Assembly: GCF_030867095.1 (NCBI RefSeq)
Contig: NC_081830.1
Span: 35,447,832-35,511,831 of the forward strand
Source: Alligator mississippiensis
Taxonomy: Eukaryota; Chordata; Crocodylia; Alligatoridae
Direction: 5' to 3'
Length of the DNA stretch: 64,000 nucleotides
Shown here: one piece after another, positions 1-10,380 of the stretch
Layout of the letters: each line of letters begins with the position of its first letter
Numbering within the stretch: position 1 is the stretch's first letter
Program-made: the position numbers and the translations under genes
Notes under the pieces: generated by a model
Database searches by the model: none
What the model was told of the DNA's origin: nothing
The model's input: only the letters and a program-made list of their open reading frames with translations

Positions 1-1819
1 CCTAGAAGCCTGGGAATGGTTGCTGTGTTGTATTGTTGTAGCTATAATTGCTGTAATTGCTTTATATTGCTTTTTTATAATGAACCTTGTTATGATTTAT
101 TTTTCATAATATTTTAATCAGTCATTAGTGTTCTAGAATTAACCATCTATTTTAAATTTCCTATTGCTTAGCATAAATATATTTGACCTATTGGTCTCAC
201 GAGTTTAGAACTTAAATTTAGTATAAGAAAAATACTTTTGTAAGGTCTGTGTTATGTCTGGCATGTTTGAAAAGAGGTAATGAAAGAATGAATTACGAAT
301 GTATGTAACAATGTGAAGGAAGACAGTCCTCTCACAGCAAGTGAATATAGCCTTGTGTGGTTTAACAGTTAAAGTGTGCAGCGATGTCAACTCAGCAGTT
401 AAAGATTACCAAACACTAAATCATGCCTTCACCCTGATGGTTAAAGACTACAAGAAACAACCCCGCTAAAGATGCAGGCCACAAAGCCAGAAGATCACAT
501 CCTGCTGATCCCAGCCTGCCAATGGCTAAAGGAGGATGACCTTCACGCCTGACTCAGCAGAATCCATAGGCTTGTATGGACAGCTATCGGTATAAAGAAT
601 GAACACAAAGAAAAGGCTTTGGGTCTGCCCACCTGCAAGAAGGAGTTTTGGGCGCATCCAACAAGATCTGACTCCATTCCTCATGGAGCAACTTTAGAAC
701 TTGGTAAAACCTTAACCTTTGCAAGACTATCTAACTATTTGTGTGTGTGATAGTTTCTTTTGTATAAATGAATGAATAAAAGAGTATGTATGGGAACCAG
801 TGAAGCAGAAAACCTTACTGTTCTTTATTCTTTTCATGTTGCATGTTTTATGTTCCAATAAATATGGCATTGTGCCTTGCCCCCTGATAAGATTCCTGCT
901 TGTTTTTAATTCACACTGTTTGCCATGAGCGGACAACAACTGTTCACCCTCATATCTGTCTATATGTCCATAGCAGAGAGGATATAAGAACACCACTTAA
1001 TTGTAGCTCAGGAGAGCCATGGAGTCCTTGCCCTGGTCATTTCCTGGGTAGGCATGGCAATTGGCAGTGATGACTGTGTAGTCCACACATTGTGTTACCT
1101 GCAACATAACTTGTACCTTGGCCATGAAACATGCAGGGACATTTAGATAATCCTGGGACAATCTTCCTTCATGTCTCAGCTGAGATTTACATGTTAAAAG
1201 CCCCCCAACACATTCCGGAAAAGTTATGAAGTTGTCCATGTAGGATAAGAAGGCAGTGTCTTCCTCTAATACACCTCAGGGTAAGTCTTATGTTCTTATT
1301 TCTCATGCATAAATAAAAACAAGTTAAATATGTTTACTCCCAAATGATAAATAATAATTAACGAAGAACTAAACTATGTATCTAGTTCATAGTTTCACCC
1401 ATTGCTTTTAGAAAAATAGAACTGTTTTTGAACTCTATACTTGTTTAGGAATGATTGACAATAAGAAATGCTAATAAGATCGTTCCCCGAGGGAGATGCC
1501 CATAAACACTGCCACCTCGACAAATGAACAAAGGCTCCACTCAGAGTCTGCAAAGATTTTCATATGCAAGAGTGGATTCTCTGCTTCATGAGGAAGTTTG
1601 AAGAAATTAAAGCTGTAGAAGACAATATCCCTAAACATCCGTAAGTACAATTACATTCTGTCTAGTGCTGTTTTCATTTCCAATTCTTGATCCTGCGATT
1701 GCATTTCTATGGATTTTTAAAGGTTCTGAAATGGCAAAAAACAAGGCATGTCTCATTATTTTTGGAAAAGTCACACATGCTATACTGGTTTGTAGTAGAG
1801 GTATGCAGAAGGTGACATT
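1..1819 (+). repeat. Outer part of palindrome arm 1
   Basis: This segment is the reverse complement of 10381-12199, and positions pair as x and 12200-x without any net indel. From 1 to about 1361 every stretch compared is identical. From 1362 to 1819 scattered substitutions appear, for example C versus T at 1362, giving roughly 95% identity by eye. Inside it, around 590 and 775, lie a TATAAAG and an AATAAA, so part may be an old LTR, but no ends could be placed. Small open frames on the minus strand at 727-996 and 997-1239 recur in the other arm only because the DNA is duplicated. The pairing runs to the first base of the window, so the arm probably continues to the left. Confidence 0.93.
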
Positions 1820-2342
1820 TCTACTGCACAAATATATTTTGCCATCCCCTGAACTGTTTTCTGATCTGCAGTTCACAAAAATATACGAAAACTGATGCAA
1901 AATTAACTTATCTCTGAACATTTTTTTTTTTTTTGGAAGTAATCTCCATATTCTAAATTCAATGTTCTACTTCTTTTCAGGTAGAGGTATGTTCACTGCA
2001 GCCCCTGACATGACTGCAGCTAGTGATGCATGTGTAACCTAGCTTCAAAGTATGCAGTTCAAGCTGCAAAGCTACCTGAGAAGCTAAGTAAATATGCTTA
2101 TGCTGAGATCTGTCCTGCCATGGGTATGCTGCTCCCAGGGACCAGACTAGTTTAGAGACACCCCGGGTCTCCGCATTGAGACTGAAGTGTACCCCTTCCT
2201 TTTTTCACTGATTCTCTTTCCTTTTCTGATCAGAAATCATCAAAACCCCTTAGAGTGAGCTCAGAACCATTTACATGACAACTTTACGAACTCCCTTAAT
2301 TTCGCAAAATATCTTTTAAACAGAAATGTTCTGGCCTCTTCT
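1820..2342. other. Arm-1-specific spacer, no recognised content
   Basis: This 523-bp stretch separates the outer and inner palindrome blocks of arm 1 and has no counterpart in arm 2, where the equivalent interval (8578-10380) holds an LTR-like sequence, a CR1 fragment, microsatellites and the end of another repeat. It contains a short T run at 1921-1934. I see no gene in it. Confidence 0.6.
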
Positions 2343-3420
2343 GATTTTTAACAATAAGTGTCAGAGTCATGAAACTCCTCAAAATTACAAATGTGGTCCA
2401 TATGCTGTGAGTGAACCATGATAATTCCATGTTATGTTTGCAGACATGTGTGTTCATGCCCTGTCTCAGTGACTGCCAATAGCTATCTCCAGTCCATACA
2501 ACACAAAGTGGGTACCTGCTCCTGTTAGCGTCGGGGTGGCTGGGGGGAATCTGAGATGGCCAAGTGCATTGTCAATCATAGACTAGCTCAGTGTACTGTT
2601 ATCTGTAATACAAGGGTGCCTTTAATAACACTATCTCAAAAGGATACCAGGCTTGGGTGCACTTTTGATGATAGTATAAGGGTTTCTATTTAAAAAATGA
2701 GGAAAGCCAAAGGACTTGTTAGGGTGCTATCTTTTGCTGGATCAACTACATAGTTTGGAGAGAGTTAGACAAGCTTTTGAATGCAACATATTCTTCATAA
2801 CCTCTGACCTGACATATTTGCATTTTTCATGTTCTTTTTAGGGAACAGAAAAAAGTTAAAAAAAAAAAGTGGGAGAGAAAAAATGAGAAAAGGGAGACTA
2901 GAGGTACAAGAGAGATTTTTGAGCAAAATGAAATTGTTAATTTTCCTACCTATTTATTTAGATGCTACTTATACTGATACGATATCTTATCAACAGTTAA
3001 GGGAAAAGAAAAGCTATGGAAAGAAAAGAACTCTCACTGGTGTTTCCAACTTTGCTTTTTCTTTCATCCTGAAGTCTGTGTTTGATTCTTGCTTCCTTTA
3101 TTCTAGATGAAAAAGGAAAGAATGCCAGAAGGAAACTTTTCTGCATTGAGTGAATTCATTTTACTGGGGTTCTCCAACTTTCCACATCTTCAGCACTTAC
3201 TTTTTTCCCTGTTCCTTTCTACTTATTTGTTCACCTTAGCTGGAAACCTTCTAATCATTTTCCTTACCGGTATGGATGCTGCCCTGCAGACCCCCATGTA
3301 TTTCTTCCTTGGGAACCTGTCCTTTCTGGAGATCTGTTACACAACTGTGAACATCCCTAAAATGTTGGCCAGTCTTCTCATGGAGGATAGAAGCATTTCT
3401 TTCCTTGGTTGTGCTACACA
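2343..3420 (+). repeat. Inner part of palindrome arm 1 (OR upstream region and 5' coding part)
   Basis: This block matches the reverse complement of 7456-8577 with roughly 85-90% identity and many small indels, clearly older than the outer block. It contains the upstream flank of the OR pseudogene at 3107 and its first hundred or so codons. Immediately before the ATG there is a pyrimidine-rich stretch ending in TTCTAG (3101-3106), which looks like the 3' splice site that normally precedes an OR coding exon. I see no other gene in 2343-3106. Confidence 0.9.
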
Positions 3421-4080
3421 AAACTATTTCTTTTTTACCTTCGGAGGGTCAGAGTGTTTTCTCCTGGCCTCAATGGTTTATGATCGTTATATTGCTATCT
3501 GCAGTCCCCTGCATTATCCTGTACTTTTGAACAAGAAGACATGCAATGTGCTGGCAGCAGGGTCCTGGCTCAGTGGGATACTAATATCCTTTGTTCTCAC
3601 AAGCATGGTATTCACTTTACCCTTCTGCAGATCAACCATTACTTCTGTGACATCCTCCCACTGCTGAAGCTGGCCTGTGTGGACACTTCCCTCATCGAGA
3701 TGTGTATCTTCATGTTGGCTTTGATCTATATTGCCTTCCCCTTTGTGCTGATCTTCCTGTCATACATACAGATTGTCTCCACTATCCTGAAGATTGCCTC
3801 CATTGGGGGCAGAAAGAAAGCCTTCTCCACCTGCTCTTCACACCTCATTGTGGTAATATTTTTCTATGTCTCTGCCTGTATTATATATCTGAAGCCCAAG
3901 GCAGACTCCTTTCCAGATACAAACAAGTTTCTTTCTTTATTATATACATTCCTCACACCCATACTAAACCCTATTATTTATACTTTGGGAAATAAAGAGG
4001 TGAAAGGTGCTTTTTGGAGACTTCTTGGGAAAAGGAGGCTTGCTTGCATAAAGAAAGTGATTTCTTGTAACTGCCTCTAG
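3107..4080 (+). pseudogene. Class II olfactory receptor pseudogene (single 10-bp deletion)
   Basis: This is a nearly complete OR coding exon. Recognisable OR landmarks are GN in TM1, TPMYFFLGNLSFLEI in TM2, a DRY-type motif reading MVYDRYIAIC, KAFSTCSSHLIVV before TM6 and ILNPIIYTLGNKEV in TM7. The N-terminus has an NFS glycosylation site. Frame is lost in extracellular loop 2: after the codons TTC TGC (to 3628) only AG precedes the ATC of the next recognisable codon, where relatives have four codons, so a 10-bp deletion removed about GSNE. Downstream of that the second frame is open to the TAG at 4078-4080. It also has MVYDRY instead of MAYDRY. The start was chosen because ATG directly follows a 3' splice-site-like tract. 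It is closest to OR10/OR6-like class II receptors by motif memory. A functional allele without the deletion is possible. Confidence 0.9.
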
Positions 4081-5423
4081 CCCAGTTCTTCCTCTCTAGG
4101 TTAGACATTCCTTCTATTCCAGCCTTTGATTTGATGCAGATGATGATGATTCTGCATTAGGATTATCATCATTCCCAAATTAGTGGATTTATAGTGGTGT
4201 AACCTTGCAATGACAGTAGCATCTGCTGGAAAAGGGTGGAGTCCTTTCAGAAAAAAATCAATGCTATTGTCCATCTTGAACTCCAACAAACAATAACAGC
4301 CACTAGAGGATGTTTGTGGATAGTCTTGGAAAGGTTATTTTTAAGTTTCTGCTTGCAAGACCCACTGTCTGGCTCTGATAAATACTAATGTAATCTACAG
4401 CTAGGTCCCATTGCTATGTCTGTACAATATCGATGGTAATAATAATAAGAAGAAGAAATTAAGGAAGTGAGAATACATTTTTGTTTTACTAATTATTGTT
4501 TATATTTATTTTCCCTGCACCGTCTGTTCTTCCTTCCTTACATGCTGCTTATATTTATCTTTTTATTCCGCCATCTTTAATATCTTCCCAGAGAGTTTAC
4601 CCAGGTACAGGATGCAGCTATTAAGAAGAAAGTTTTAGTTTGGTGTAAAGTATTAATGCTACAGACCAAATTCTGTTCTTAAATACATATATGTAACATT
4701 GGATCACTTCCAATCATTTCAGTAACAATGAGATGTAAATGTGAGACCCGTTTCCCTAAAACAGCTCGGGGTAGAATGTGATATACAGACCCTTGGAAGT
4801 TTCTTTGAGTGTGAAAGGATTATGCAATATTAAGTGCACAACCTCTCTAGGTTGACTAAAGATCAATCTCTATAAACATAAACCAACCACATCTAGTGTG
4901 AGGTACTTGGCATTAAACTTGTCTCAAATTCATAAAAAATGGGGGAAAAAAACAACAAATGTCCAAATGTGCCTTTTTACTAAAATAAAAAATGTAATGA
5001 ATGGATACCAAAAATTAAATGAAATTCTTACAGAGAAAATATCAGAAGTCACTACATGTCATATTATTTCTGCAAGCTGTTCTTAGCTCAGATTGAAACC
5101 ACCTCTGCTGGAGCTCCAGGATGGATCCAATGTGCTTGTGCTATGTTTCTTCTTCCCAGCAGAACAGGACACACATCTCACTAGCTGAGAAGGAAGTCAT
5201 CCATGTTCCCCTGAATTTACTTGAGTTGCCGACACTTTGTCAGCAGCAGCCAAAGCCCACCCAGCATGATCAGTCAGTGTTTTCAATTACACAGTTGGTT
5301 TCAGTCAAATAGACCCTGTCCCTGTTCACAGAGGTCTCACAGCTCATTCCCCTCACGGCCCCAGCTACCACTCACACTCCAACCTAGTTTCTCCAATAGG
5401 GTTTTACTCCCCTCGACATCAGG
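4081..5423. other. Intergenic, no recognised gene
   Basis: AT-rich single-copy-looking DNA downstream of the OR pseudogene. I see only short chance open frames, for example at 4898-5086 and 5121-5312, with no family resemblance. Confidence 0.5.
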
Positions 5424-5600
5424 TAGGGCTGTGCAAAATTTCACCAGCTGTTTTGTTTAGACACTGTTTTGACTCATTTTAAGCTTGAAATAGGAAAACT
5501 GAAATGAAACAGAGGGCTTTGAAACAGTCTTGAAATGAAATAAGGCCAGTCAAAATGTTTCAAAAGTTTCTAAACATTCGAGTTTTGAAGCTCATACTGG
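5424..5600 (+). mobile_element. Partial hAT-like non-autonomous element (one end)
   Basis: The end TAGGGCTGTGCAAAATTTC matches the terminal inverted repeat of the element at 13461-14723, and the following alternation of GAAACAG and TTTCAA words resembles the first bases of the element at 20975-22174. No opposite end was found downstream, so the copy looks truncated and the right boundary is approximate. Confidence 0.5.
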
Positions 5601-5994
5601 GCTTGCCTGCAGGGAAACAGAAGGTAAGAAGAGGGAAGGGGAAGAGGGGGAAGAGGAGGGGTAGGACAGCTCTCATTATTGACTGTGTAGCTGGCCAGTG
5701 AGTGTCATCCTTCCCTGAGGTCTCTTCCAATCCCAGTGCTCTGGGGGGGAGATGGAAAAACATCATAAAAGGCAGCATTGTTTGAACTGCCCTGCTTTCT
5801 TCCTTGGTGTCACTTACTGAGGTGTGTGGTCCAGCAGCTCAGTGTCAGACAACTATGGCTAGCAGCACTGATCTTCTAAAGGATTCCCTTCTTGCTAACA
5901 AGAGGGATTTCAGTTTTAGAATACCTTTTTCTTTGAGGCTTTTATTTTATTATATTCATTGATTAATTCTTTTGAATTTTATAATTATATTGGA

Positions 5995-6425
5995 TAGGAT
6001 TACTATAGAATTTAATTTATATAGGGAGGCAAATACATTTATATTTTATTTCTATACATGTAAAGCTTTGCAGCATACATTCATACATAATAGAAATTGT
6101 ATAGGAAGAAAGATATATTTATATTTGTTTTTATAAATATTTATTCTGTGCACCACACCTACATTTTTTAATTTATATAGGGAGAAAGATCTATTTCTAT
6201 CAGTTTCATACATTTCTTCATTGCAACACACCTATGTTATTGAATTCATACAGGGGGAAAGACCTATTTCTAGTCGTTTGTATACATTTTTCCTTTGCAG
6301 CACACACCTACTTTTTTGAATTTATATAGGGAGAAAGATCTTTTTCTATCAGTTTCATACATTTCTTCATTGCACCTACATTTTTAAATTTATATAGGAA
6401 CGCAAATAAATTGATATATTTGTAG
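5995..6425. repeat. Minisatellite, unit about 75-85 bp, five to six copies
   Basis: The phrase AATTTATATAGGGAGAAAGAT, or close variants, recurs at about 6005, 6090, 6170, 6244, 6318 and 6398. Each is followed by a variant of CTATTTCTATCAGTTTC and then a TTCATTGCA/CACACCTAC segment. Units differ by point changes and short indels. It lies in the unique centre of the palindrome. Confidence 0.85.
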
Positions 6426-6667
6426 AAAAGAAAGATATGAAGCACACCATGAAGTGTGGTAGAAAGGCAGCCTTCAAGATGGAAGAGTGGGTAGAGGGCG
6501 AGCTGTAAGTTCCACCCCCCACGAACCTGAGATGCAGCCTCTTTCCTCCAGTTAGGAGGGATTAGTCTGCTACAAGGAACAAGGAGAGGGGAGCAGTGCT
6601 GGTGCCAATGCCTATGCCCAAGACTGAATCCCCTCCATGAGCACCGGCCATATCTCCCTCCCCCCCC

Positions 6668-6808
6668 CGGACAACTGAACAAGGACCCCTTTCCAGCCTG
6701 GATAGGTAGATATCACCTCCCACCCCATCTTCAACCAAGGACTTATACTCTGCTTATCTTCCCAACCTGGACTCCAGTCCTTCCACTGAGTCTTTCTCCT
6801 GCTGCCAT

Positions 6809-6845
<37 letters not shown>

Positions 6846-7455
6846 AAACCAATAACTTCATGGTGCTATGTGGTGTGTTGTCTGTTATATAAAACTGTTA
6901 TTTGGACCACTTAGTTGGGCTTTGCTTTACTATGGTTTGGCCCTGCTCCAATTTCTGCTCCTCACCCCTCTAACTTCTGTCTCATTTTTCCCTCTCCTGC
7001 TTCAGGCTCACTGCCATCTCTAAAACCTGTCCTGAACTCCTCTCTACCTCCAACCCCCCTGTTTCTTTGCCACTGTCTTATCCACACTGTTTTTTCCTTT
7101 TTCCCTGGGCAACCAGGTTTCTGCCTCAGTTTCTTTCCTGGCTGTATCCTCCTTGCCACCACTTATCTGCCCCTCCCCCCTCCAATATCTCAGCTGTCTG
7201 CCTCAGTTTCCATCCCCAGTCTACCTTAAGTAAACCCAAGCCTAAATTCCTCAGCCAGATTTGCTGTTATCCACCAGTTCTAATCCTGGTTCTGGCAACT
7301 TTCACTCCCTACACTTTAAGACTCTCTTTCACCTGAACCTTCCCCCAAGTATCCCAGGTACCCCAAGCACACACATACACAATGTACCATCCAAATTAGG
7401 AGCTTACCTATGTGGATGTATAGGTGGGTTGTATGTGTGTGAACTGGTGAGTGTG
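6668..7455 (+). mobile_element. LTR-like repeat 'X', left piece of the split copy
   Basis: From GGACAACTGAACAAGGACC onward this matches 47300-48090 over a GT microsatellite (about 6812-6843), the AATAACT/ATAAAACTGTTATTTGGACC region, a pyrimidine-rich stretch and a segment ending in GTGTGAACTGGTGAGTGTG. The right-hand remainder of the same repeat is at about 10150-10376, separated by 2.7 kb of other DNA. In the intact copy a TATAAAAAGG box and an AATAAAA signal suggest an LTR. The family is not identified and the copy is a fossil. The preceding 6426-6667 shows nothing recognised. Confidence 0.65.
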
Positions 7456-7463
7456 TAGCAAAA

Positions 7464-7807
7464 CCAAGGAAAGAAATGCTTCTATTCTCCATGAGGAGAC
7501 TAGCCAACATTTTATGGATGTTCACCATTGTGTAGCAGATTCATAGATTCATAGATGAGAATTCATAGATGTGATTCATAGATTCCAGATCTTCAGGAAG
7601 GACAGGCTCCCAAGGAAGAAATACATGGGGGTCTGCATCCACACGGGTAAGGAAACTGATGAGAAAGTTTCCAGGTAAGGTGAATATGTAAGTAGAAAAG
7701 AACACAGAAAAAATTAAGTGTTGAAGATGTGGAAAGTTGGAAAACCCCAATAGAATGAATTCACTCAATGCAGAGAGGTTTTCTTCTGGCATTCTTTCCT
7801 TTTTCAT
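7464..7807 (-). pseudogene. Truncated olfactory receptor pseudogene in palindrome arm 2
   Basis: This is the inverted paralogue of the OR at 3107-4080, covering only about the first 104 codons. The N-terminus reads MKKERMPEENLSALSEFILL, nearly identical to the arm 1 copy. Relative to it, 8 bp are missing in the TM1/TM2 loop (GCCCTGCA is absent before the GACCCCCATGTATTTC part), breaking the frame. A 45-50-bp block of ATCTATGAATC-like units interrupts the start of TM3 at about 7532-7580. The copy ends where repeat X begins, so TM3-TM7 are absent. It is dead. The upstream splice-acceptor-like tract before the ATG is retained. Confidence 0.9.
7532..7580 (-). mobile_element. CR1 3'-tail fragment inserted in the OR copy
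   Basis: On the minus strand the OR sequence CTGAAGATCTG is followed by about 45 bp of GAATCTATGAATC-type units and then a second ATCTG before the OR sequence resumes as CTACACAATGG. The units match the 3' tails of the CR1 copies ending near 19671 and 63724. The repeated ATCTG could be a short target-site duplication. This would be an extremely 5'-truncated CR1 insertion, although local microsatellite growth is an alternative. Confidence 0.6.
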
Positions 7808-8577
7808 CTAGAATAAAGGAAGTAGGAATCAAACAAAGACATCAGGATGAAAGAAAAAGCAAATGTGGGGAACACCAGTGAGAGTTCTTTTCTTTTCATA
7901 GCATTTCTTTTCCCTTAACTGTTGGTAAAGATATCATTTCAGTATAAGTAGCATCCAAATAAATAGGGAGGAAAATTAACAATTTCATTTTGCTCAAAAG
8001 TATCTCATACCTCTAGTCTTCCTTTTCTCATTCTTTCTCCCCCTCTTTTTTTTCTTTTACTTTTTTCTTTTCCTAAAAAATAACATGAAAATGTAAATAT
8101 TTCATGTCAGAGGTTATGAAGAATATCTTGCATTCAAAAGCTTGTCTAACTCTCTCCAAACTAGGTAGTTGATCCAGCAAAAGCTAGCACCTTAACAAGT
8201 CCTTTGCCTTTCCCCATTTTTAAAAGAGAAATCCTTATAATATCATCAAAAGTGCACCCAAGCCTGGTATCCTTTTGAGATAGTGTTATTAAAGGCACCC
8301 TTGTATTACAGATAACAGTACACTGACTAGTCTATGATTGACAATGCATTTGGCCACCTTAGATTCCCCCCCCCCTTGCCACCCCAACAGTAACAGGAGC
8401 AGGTACCCACTTTGTGTTGTATGGACTGGAGGCAGCTATTGATAGCCACTGAGACAGGGCATGAGCACCACATGTCTGATAACATAACAAGGAATAATCA
8501 TGGTTCACTCGCAGCATATGGACCACATTTGAAATTCTGAGGAATTTTATGACTCTGACACTTACTGTTAAATGTAT

Positions 8578-9172
8578 CAGCACTAAAATTGGACCCACCT
8601 GAACGAATGGGAAGGGCTGCCCTGCAGAGAGAGAGAGTTTGTCCCAGATGGAACACTGTAGGCTCTGAGGGCAAGTGAAGCTGTTTGGAGGCAACCCTGT
8701 TGGAAGTGGGAGGGGTGATATAACCCCAGCAAATTTTGAAATAGAGCCATTAGCAAAAGCCCAGAAAGGGCCCTGGTCCGGGATTGGATGAAAGACTTGG
8801 ATAAAAGGGGGGAGCAGTTTTCCTGCCAGGGGGAACAAGAGAGAGAGTGAGACAGAAGCACAGGCTGGAGACCAGAGAGAGAGTTTCAACACAGTGGTCC
8901 CTCAGAGAGCCCATGGCAGAGCCCTGCAGAAGCAGCAGCAGAGGCTGAATTGGGAGTGATACAGTATACAGTTCTCTCTGGCCTGGGAGCGCTGAGGCGG
9001 CAGGACCAGAGAGGGTCTTCTTGTGTGGAGACTCAAAGCCTGGGAAGACCTGCCTGCAGCCCAGTGTGGCTGGTTGAGCACAGCTGAGCCAGGGAGAGAC
9101 TGCTGGAAGACTGCCCTGTTTTCCCTGGTGGGTGAGCGGCCCCGGGGCAGGCAAGGCCCAAGAAGGGGCTGC
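8578..9172 (+). mobile_element. Possible LTR fragment
   Basis: A purine-rich stretch with a GGATAAAAGGGGG box at about 8800, followed by GAGAGAGAGTGAGAC and a GC-richer 3' half, has the layout of the promoter half of a vertebrate LTR. It is absent from palindrome arm 1. No matching partner or terminal dinucleotides could be fixed, and the assignment rests on composition and the TATA-like box only. Open frames here on the minus strand are not convincing genes. Confidence 0.3.
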
Positions 9173-9744
9173 GTTTCATAGTTTCATAGTTCCATAGTAG
9201 CTGGGGTCAGGAGGGACCTGAACAGATCATGTATCCTGACCCCCTGCCACAGGCAGGAATGAATGCTGGGTTCACAAGACCCCGGACAGGTGATTGTCCA
9301 ACCTTCTCTTGAATTTGCCCAAGGTAGGGATGAGGACCGCTTCCCTGGGAAGTTGGTTTCAGATTTTGGCCACCCTAACTGTAAAATATTGCCTTCTGAT
9401 CTCTAACCTAAACCTATTCTCCACAAGCTTATTACCATGGTCCTTGTCACCCGAGGTGGTGCTGGGAAAAGGGCTTTGTCTATTTGCTGTTGATCCCCCC
9501 AGATGAGTTTGTAGGCAGCCACCAGGCCCCCCCTCAGCCTCCATTTGCTGAGGCTGAACGGGTTCAGGTCCTTCAGTCTCTCCTCGTAGGGCCTGTCCTC
9601 CTGTCCTCTCACCAAGTGGATGGCCCTCCTCTGAACCCTCTCCAGGCTGGCCACATCCCTTTCCAAGTGTGGCGCCAAGTTCTGGACGCAGTACTCCATC
9701 TGCGGCCTGACCAAAGTCACATAGCACCCTAACCCAAAGTCGAC

Positions 9745-9745
<1 letters not shown>
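9173..9745 (-). mobile_element. CR1 LINE 3' end
   Basis: On the minus strand this encodes the CR1 ORF2 C-terminus: phrases such as LERVQRRAIHLVRG, YEERLKDLNPFSLSKWRLRGGLVAAYKLI and FRLEIRRQYFTVRVAKI are readable in 9359-9742 with frame changes. It then continues into a 3' UTR with GGTCAGGATACATGATCTGTT and ends at a short TTTCATAG-like tail at 9173-9200. The 5' end abuts a (TA)n microsatellite. It belongs to a different, older-looking CR1 subfamily than the copy at 15.6-19.7 kb. Confidence 0.9.
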
Positions 9746-9793
<48 letters not shown>

Positions 9794-9800
9794 TAGATAG

Positions 9801-9838
<38 letters not shown>

Positions 9839-10150
9839 TATATATACACACACATATACACACACATACATACACACACACACACACATATATGTGTTTG
9901 TGTGTGTATATATGTGTGTGTGTGTATGTGTGTGTATATATATAATATATGTATATATATGTGTGTGTGTATATATAGTGTGTGTGTATGTGTGCGTATA
10001 TATATGTATATATGTGTGTATGTGTGTGTGTGTATGTATGTATGCATGTGTGTATGTATATGTATGTATGTGTATATATATATGTATGTATGTGTGTGCA
10101 TATATATATGTGTGTGTGTGTATATATATGTGTATATATGTGAATATATG
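9746..10150. repeat. Compound TA/CA/GT microsatellite with a strand switch
   Basis: The left part (9746-9890) is (TA)n followed by (CA)n, and the right part (about 9893-10150) is (GT)n/(TA)n mixed with ATGTATGT words. The CA-rich strand therefore changes side at about 9890. Long open frames on both strands (for example 9403-10101 minus) are products of this repeat and are not genes. Confidence 0.95.
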
Positions 10151-10376
10151 TATACAAATTAGTGATCTGTGTCTAACTTTTGGGGGTGTATAGTGTATGT
10201 GCTTGAATTGGTGATAGGTATGCATGTGCCTAGGCTGGTTTGAATGTGCATGTGCCTGAGCTGGTAGTGTGCATCTGTATGCACCTAATTGATTTGTGTG
10301 TTTGTATATGTGCAATTGTGTCACACCCTCCTGTCTAACAGCACAATATTAAAATCCTGACAGTTGGCCCACCCCC
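10151..10376 (+). mobile_element. LTR-like repeat 'X', right piece of the split copy
   Basis: From AATTAGTGATCTGTGTCTAAC this matches 48184-48410, including the end ACACCCTCCTGTCTAACA at about 10326-10340 and a further 30 bp or so of weaker similarity. It directly abuts the outer palindrome block at 10381. Together with 6668-7455 it makes one copy of repeat X with 2.7 kb lodged in its microsatellite. Confidence 0.7.
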
Positions 10377-10380
10377 CAAC

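Larger units (their letters stand above)
7456..8577 (-). repeat. Inner part of palindrome arm 2
   Basis: Reverse complement of 2343-3420, at roughly 85-90% identity by eye. It ends at 7455/7456, exactly where the LTR-like repeat X begins, and at about 8577, where an unrelated LTR-like segment begins. It carries the damaged OR copy described separately plus the OR upstream flank with small indels. Confidence 0.9.

Noticed and set aside
727-1239. Two adjoining minus-strand frames (89 and 80 aa) perfectly repeated at 10961-11473
   Set aside because: Perfect conservation follows from the identical palindrome arms, not from selection. No domain, start context or codon pattern supports a gene.
5995-6425. 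CRISPR-like array of regularly spaced repeats
   Set aside because: The whole unit including the 'spacers' repeats and the context is vertebrate. It is a minisatellite.
9403-10324. Long open frames on both strands rich in H, T, Y, I, C and V
   Set aside because: They are translations of the TA/CA/GT microsatellite.
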